Source of the DNA: Arenicola marina
Lineage: Eukaryota > Annelida > Polychaeta > Arenicolidae
Length of the DNA stretch: 64,000 nt
Assembly: GCA_964019135.1 (NCBI GenBank)
Contig: OZ025263.1
Span: 36,124,133-36,188,132, forward strand
Reading direction: 5' to 3'
Below the pieces are notes generated by a model. The model made no database searches, was not told where the DNA came from, and worked only from the letters and a program-made list of their open reading frames with translations. Positions 63,573 through 64,000 of the stretch are shown piece after piece (position 1 is the stretch's first letter; each line of letters starts with the position of its first letter). The translations under genes were made by a program, and so were the position numbers.

Positions 63573-63649
63573 CTGGGGGTGGCCTACAGGGCGGGGGGGA
63601 CTGGGGTGGCCTACAGGGGGGGACTGGGGTGGCATGCACGGGGCGGGAG
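63573..63649. repeat. Short G-rich direct repeat, three imperfect copies
   Basis: Copies of CTGGGGTGGCCTACAGGGGG begin at 63,573, 63,601 and 63,624. The third is degenerate (GGCATGCACGGGGCGGG). The repeat has many closely spaced runs of three or more G, so G-quadruplex formation is plausible on the + strand. Confidence 0.8.
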
Positions 63650-63662
63650 CCTGCCTGGTGTT

Positions 63663-63682
63663 GGGGGGGGGGGGGAGGGGGG
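63663..63682. repeat. Poly-G tract (G13-A-G6)
   Basis: This is a run of thirteen G, one A and six G. Such tracts form quadruplexes or triplexes and are a common site of sequencing and assembly error, so the exact length should be treated with caution. Confidence 0.9.
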
Positions 63683-63734
63683 TGCGGGTTGACCTGGTGT
63701 AGGACGCGGTGTTTGGCGTCACATTGACCCTTGA

Positions 63735-63742
63735 TGACGTCA
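63735..63742. promoter_or_regulatory. Full palindromic CRE (CREB/ATF site)
   Basis: TGACGTCA is a perfect cAMP-response element. A half site (CGTCA) lies 18 bp upstream at 63,717-63,721. A full CRE in CpG-dense DNA is typical of vertebrate promoters. Binding or promoter activity is inferred only. Confidence 0.5.
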
Positions 63743-63813
63743 CAAGGAGGGGTTTGATATGATTTGAATGGCCGCCGCCCTCCCTCCAGACACGGCCGGG
63801 TTGACGGCGGTCC

Positions 63814-63823
63814 GGGCGGGGGC
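63814..63823. promoter_or_regulatory. GC box (SP/KLF-type site)
   Basis: GGGCGGGGGC matches the SP1/KLF consensus. A second, weaker GC box (GGGGCGGGA) is at 63,640-63,648 inside the G-rich repeat. Such sites occur by chance in GC-rich DNA. Confidence 0.35.
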
Positions 63824-63841
63824 AGGGGGTGCCAGGCCTAA

Positions 63842-63861
63842 GCAGCCGTTTTTAAGGCTGC
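63842..63861. other. Small hairpin (GCAGCC / GGCTGC)
   Basis: Perfect 6 bp arms, GCAGCC and GGCTGC, flank an 8-base GTTTTTAA spacer. It could be a cruciform or an RNA stem-loop. No known RNA family is recognised. Confidence 0.45.
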
Positions 63862-63904
63862 GATAAGCACACCACTGCCTCCCTGGGCCGCGGTTAGTAT
63901 GCCG

Positions 63905-63960
63905 GGCCGTCCCACAACAATGATCCCTTTAATTCCCGTTGTCTTTACGATAATTAGAAG
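63905..63960. promoter_or_regulatory. Less GC-rich patch with SOX-like and homeodomain-like sites
   Basis: AACAATG (63,916-63,922) fits the SOX consensus and TAATTA (63,951-63,956) is the core homeodomain site. ACAAC at 63,914 and GTTGT at 63,938 form an inverted pair. A compact A/T-richer island with such sites inside CpG-dense DNA resembles vertebrate developmental enhancers, but this rests on motifs alone. Confidence 0.3.
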
Positions 63961-64000
63961 TCCGCCGACTGCTTACACACGGGAGGTATGCGCCCCAGCC

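Larger units (their letters stand above)
63532..64000. other. Non-repeat right flank, GC-rich and CpG-dense, no gene recognised
   Basis: The sequence here is unrelated to the array unit. From about 63,685 to the end I count about 25 CpG dinucleotides by eye in some 316 bp, roughly one per 13 bp, far denser than the array (about one per unit). Short open frames exist on the minus strand (63,519-63,743 and one reaching 63,639). They translate to proline- and threonine-rich low-complexity sequence and run into the array, so I do not call them. The region resembles the edge of a CpG island or regulatory region of a neighbouring gene; which gene is unknown. Confidence 0.7.

Noticed and set aside
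63391..63743. Two minus-strand open frames reaching into the unique flank
   Set aside because: Their flank part is low-complexity Pro/Thr-rich sequence from G-rich DNA. They overlap in different frames and one continues into the array. No family is recognised.
63848..63857. TATA box (TTTTTAAGG)
   Set aside because: It is a weak match to the TATA consensus, lies inside the spacer of a hairpin, and no start site can be tied to it.
63842..63861. Intrinsic transcription terminator
   Set aside because: The T run lies in the loop, not after the stem, and the context looks eukaryotic.
63840..64000. Fragment of ribosomal RNA gene
   Set aside because: Short strings such as CCGCGGTTAG and TTTAATTCCC recall 18S rRNA, but the order and surrounding sequence do not match what I know of 18S or 28S.

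Overview
The window is almost entirely one tandem repeat. From base 1 to about 63,531 it is an uninterrupted head-to-tail minisatellite of 63, 64 or 56 bp units, roughly a thousand copies. The left end lies outside the window. I see no protein-coding gene, tRNA, rRNA, CRISPR array or transposable element inside it. Four of the six reading frames are free of stops in a typical unit, so the array yields many open frames of 60 to about 275 codons. These follow from the unit sequence and I do not call them genes.

The organism is most likely a vertebrate; this is inference. The unit contains GGGCAGGRGA, close to the Jeffreys minisatellite core known from vertebrate genomes. The array is far larger than bacterial tandem repeats. 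The only non-repeat sequence, 63,532-64,000, is GC-rich and CpG-dense with short vertebrate-style regulatory motifs. I cannot name the species or locus. A subtelomeric position would be typical for such arrays but is not shown here.

Layout: the array is a mosaic of higher-order blocks, recognised by shared private variants at constant offsets. 1-1,219 recurs at 9,397-10,615. 1,216-4,998 recurs at 11,538-15,320 and itself contains a 2,522 bp tandem period that expands to 2,880 bp. A 1,414 bp period covers 6,667-9,232, a 1,335 bp period 17,155-19,660, a 2,288-2,353 bp period 20,265-24,520, and a 1,514 bp period 24,523-27,550. From 28,290 to 46,530 one marker unit recurs at spacings of 737, 2,248, 2,791, 4,031 and 4,157 bp. 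Then follow a 1,704 bp period (45,005-48,235), a 2,163 bp tandem pair (49,936-54,261), a 2,134 bp tandem pair (about 53,750-58,024), a 3,430 bp repeat (58,477-63,042), and a long-range 13,052 bp copy (46,540-48,235 versus 59,592-61,287). The array ends in a run of ten uniform 64 bp units.

The right flank starts at 63,532. It holds a short G-rich repeat, a G13-A-G6 tract, a perfect CRE palindrome (TGACGTCA), GC boxes, a small hairpin and a less GC-rich stretch with SOX-like and homeodomain-like sites. It could be the edge of a CpG island or enhancer of a gene beyond the window. No genes in the window can be said to work together.
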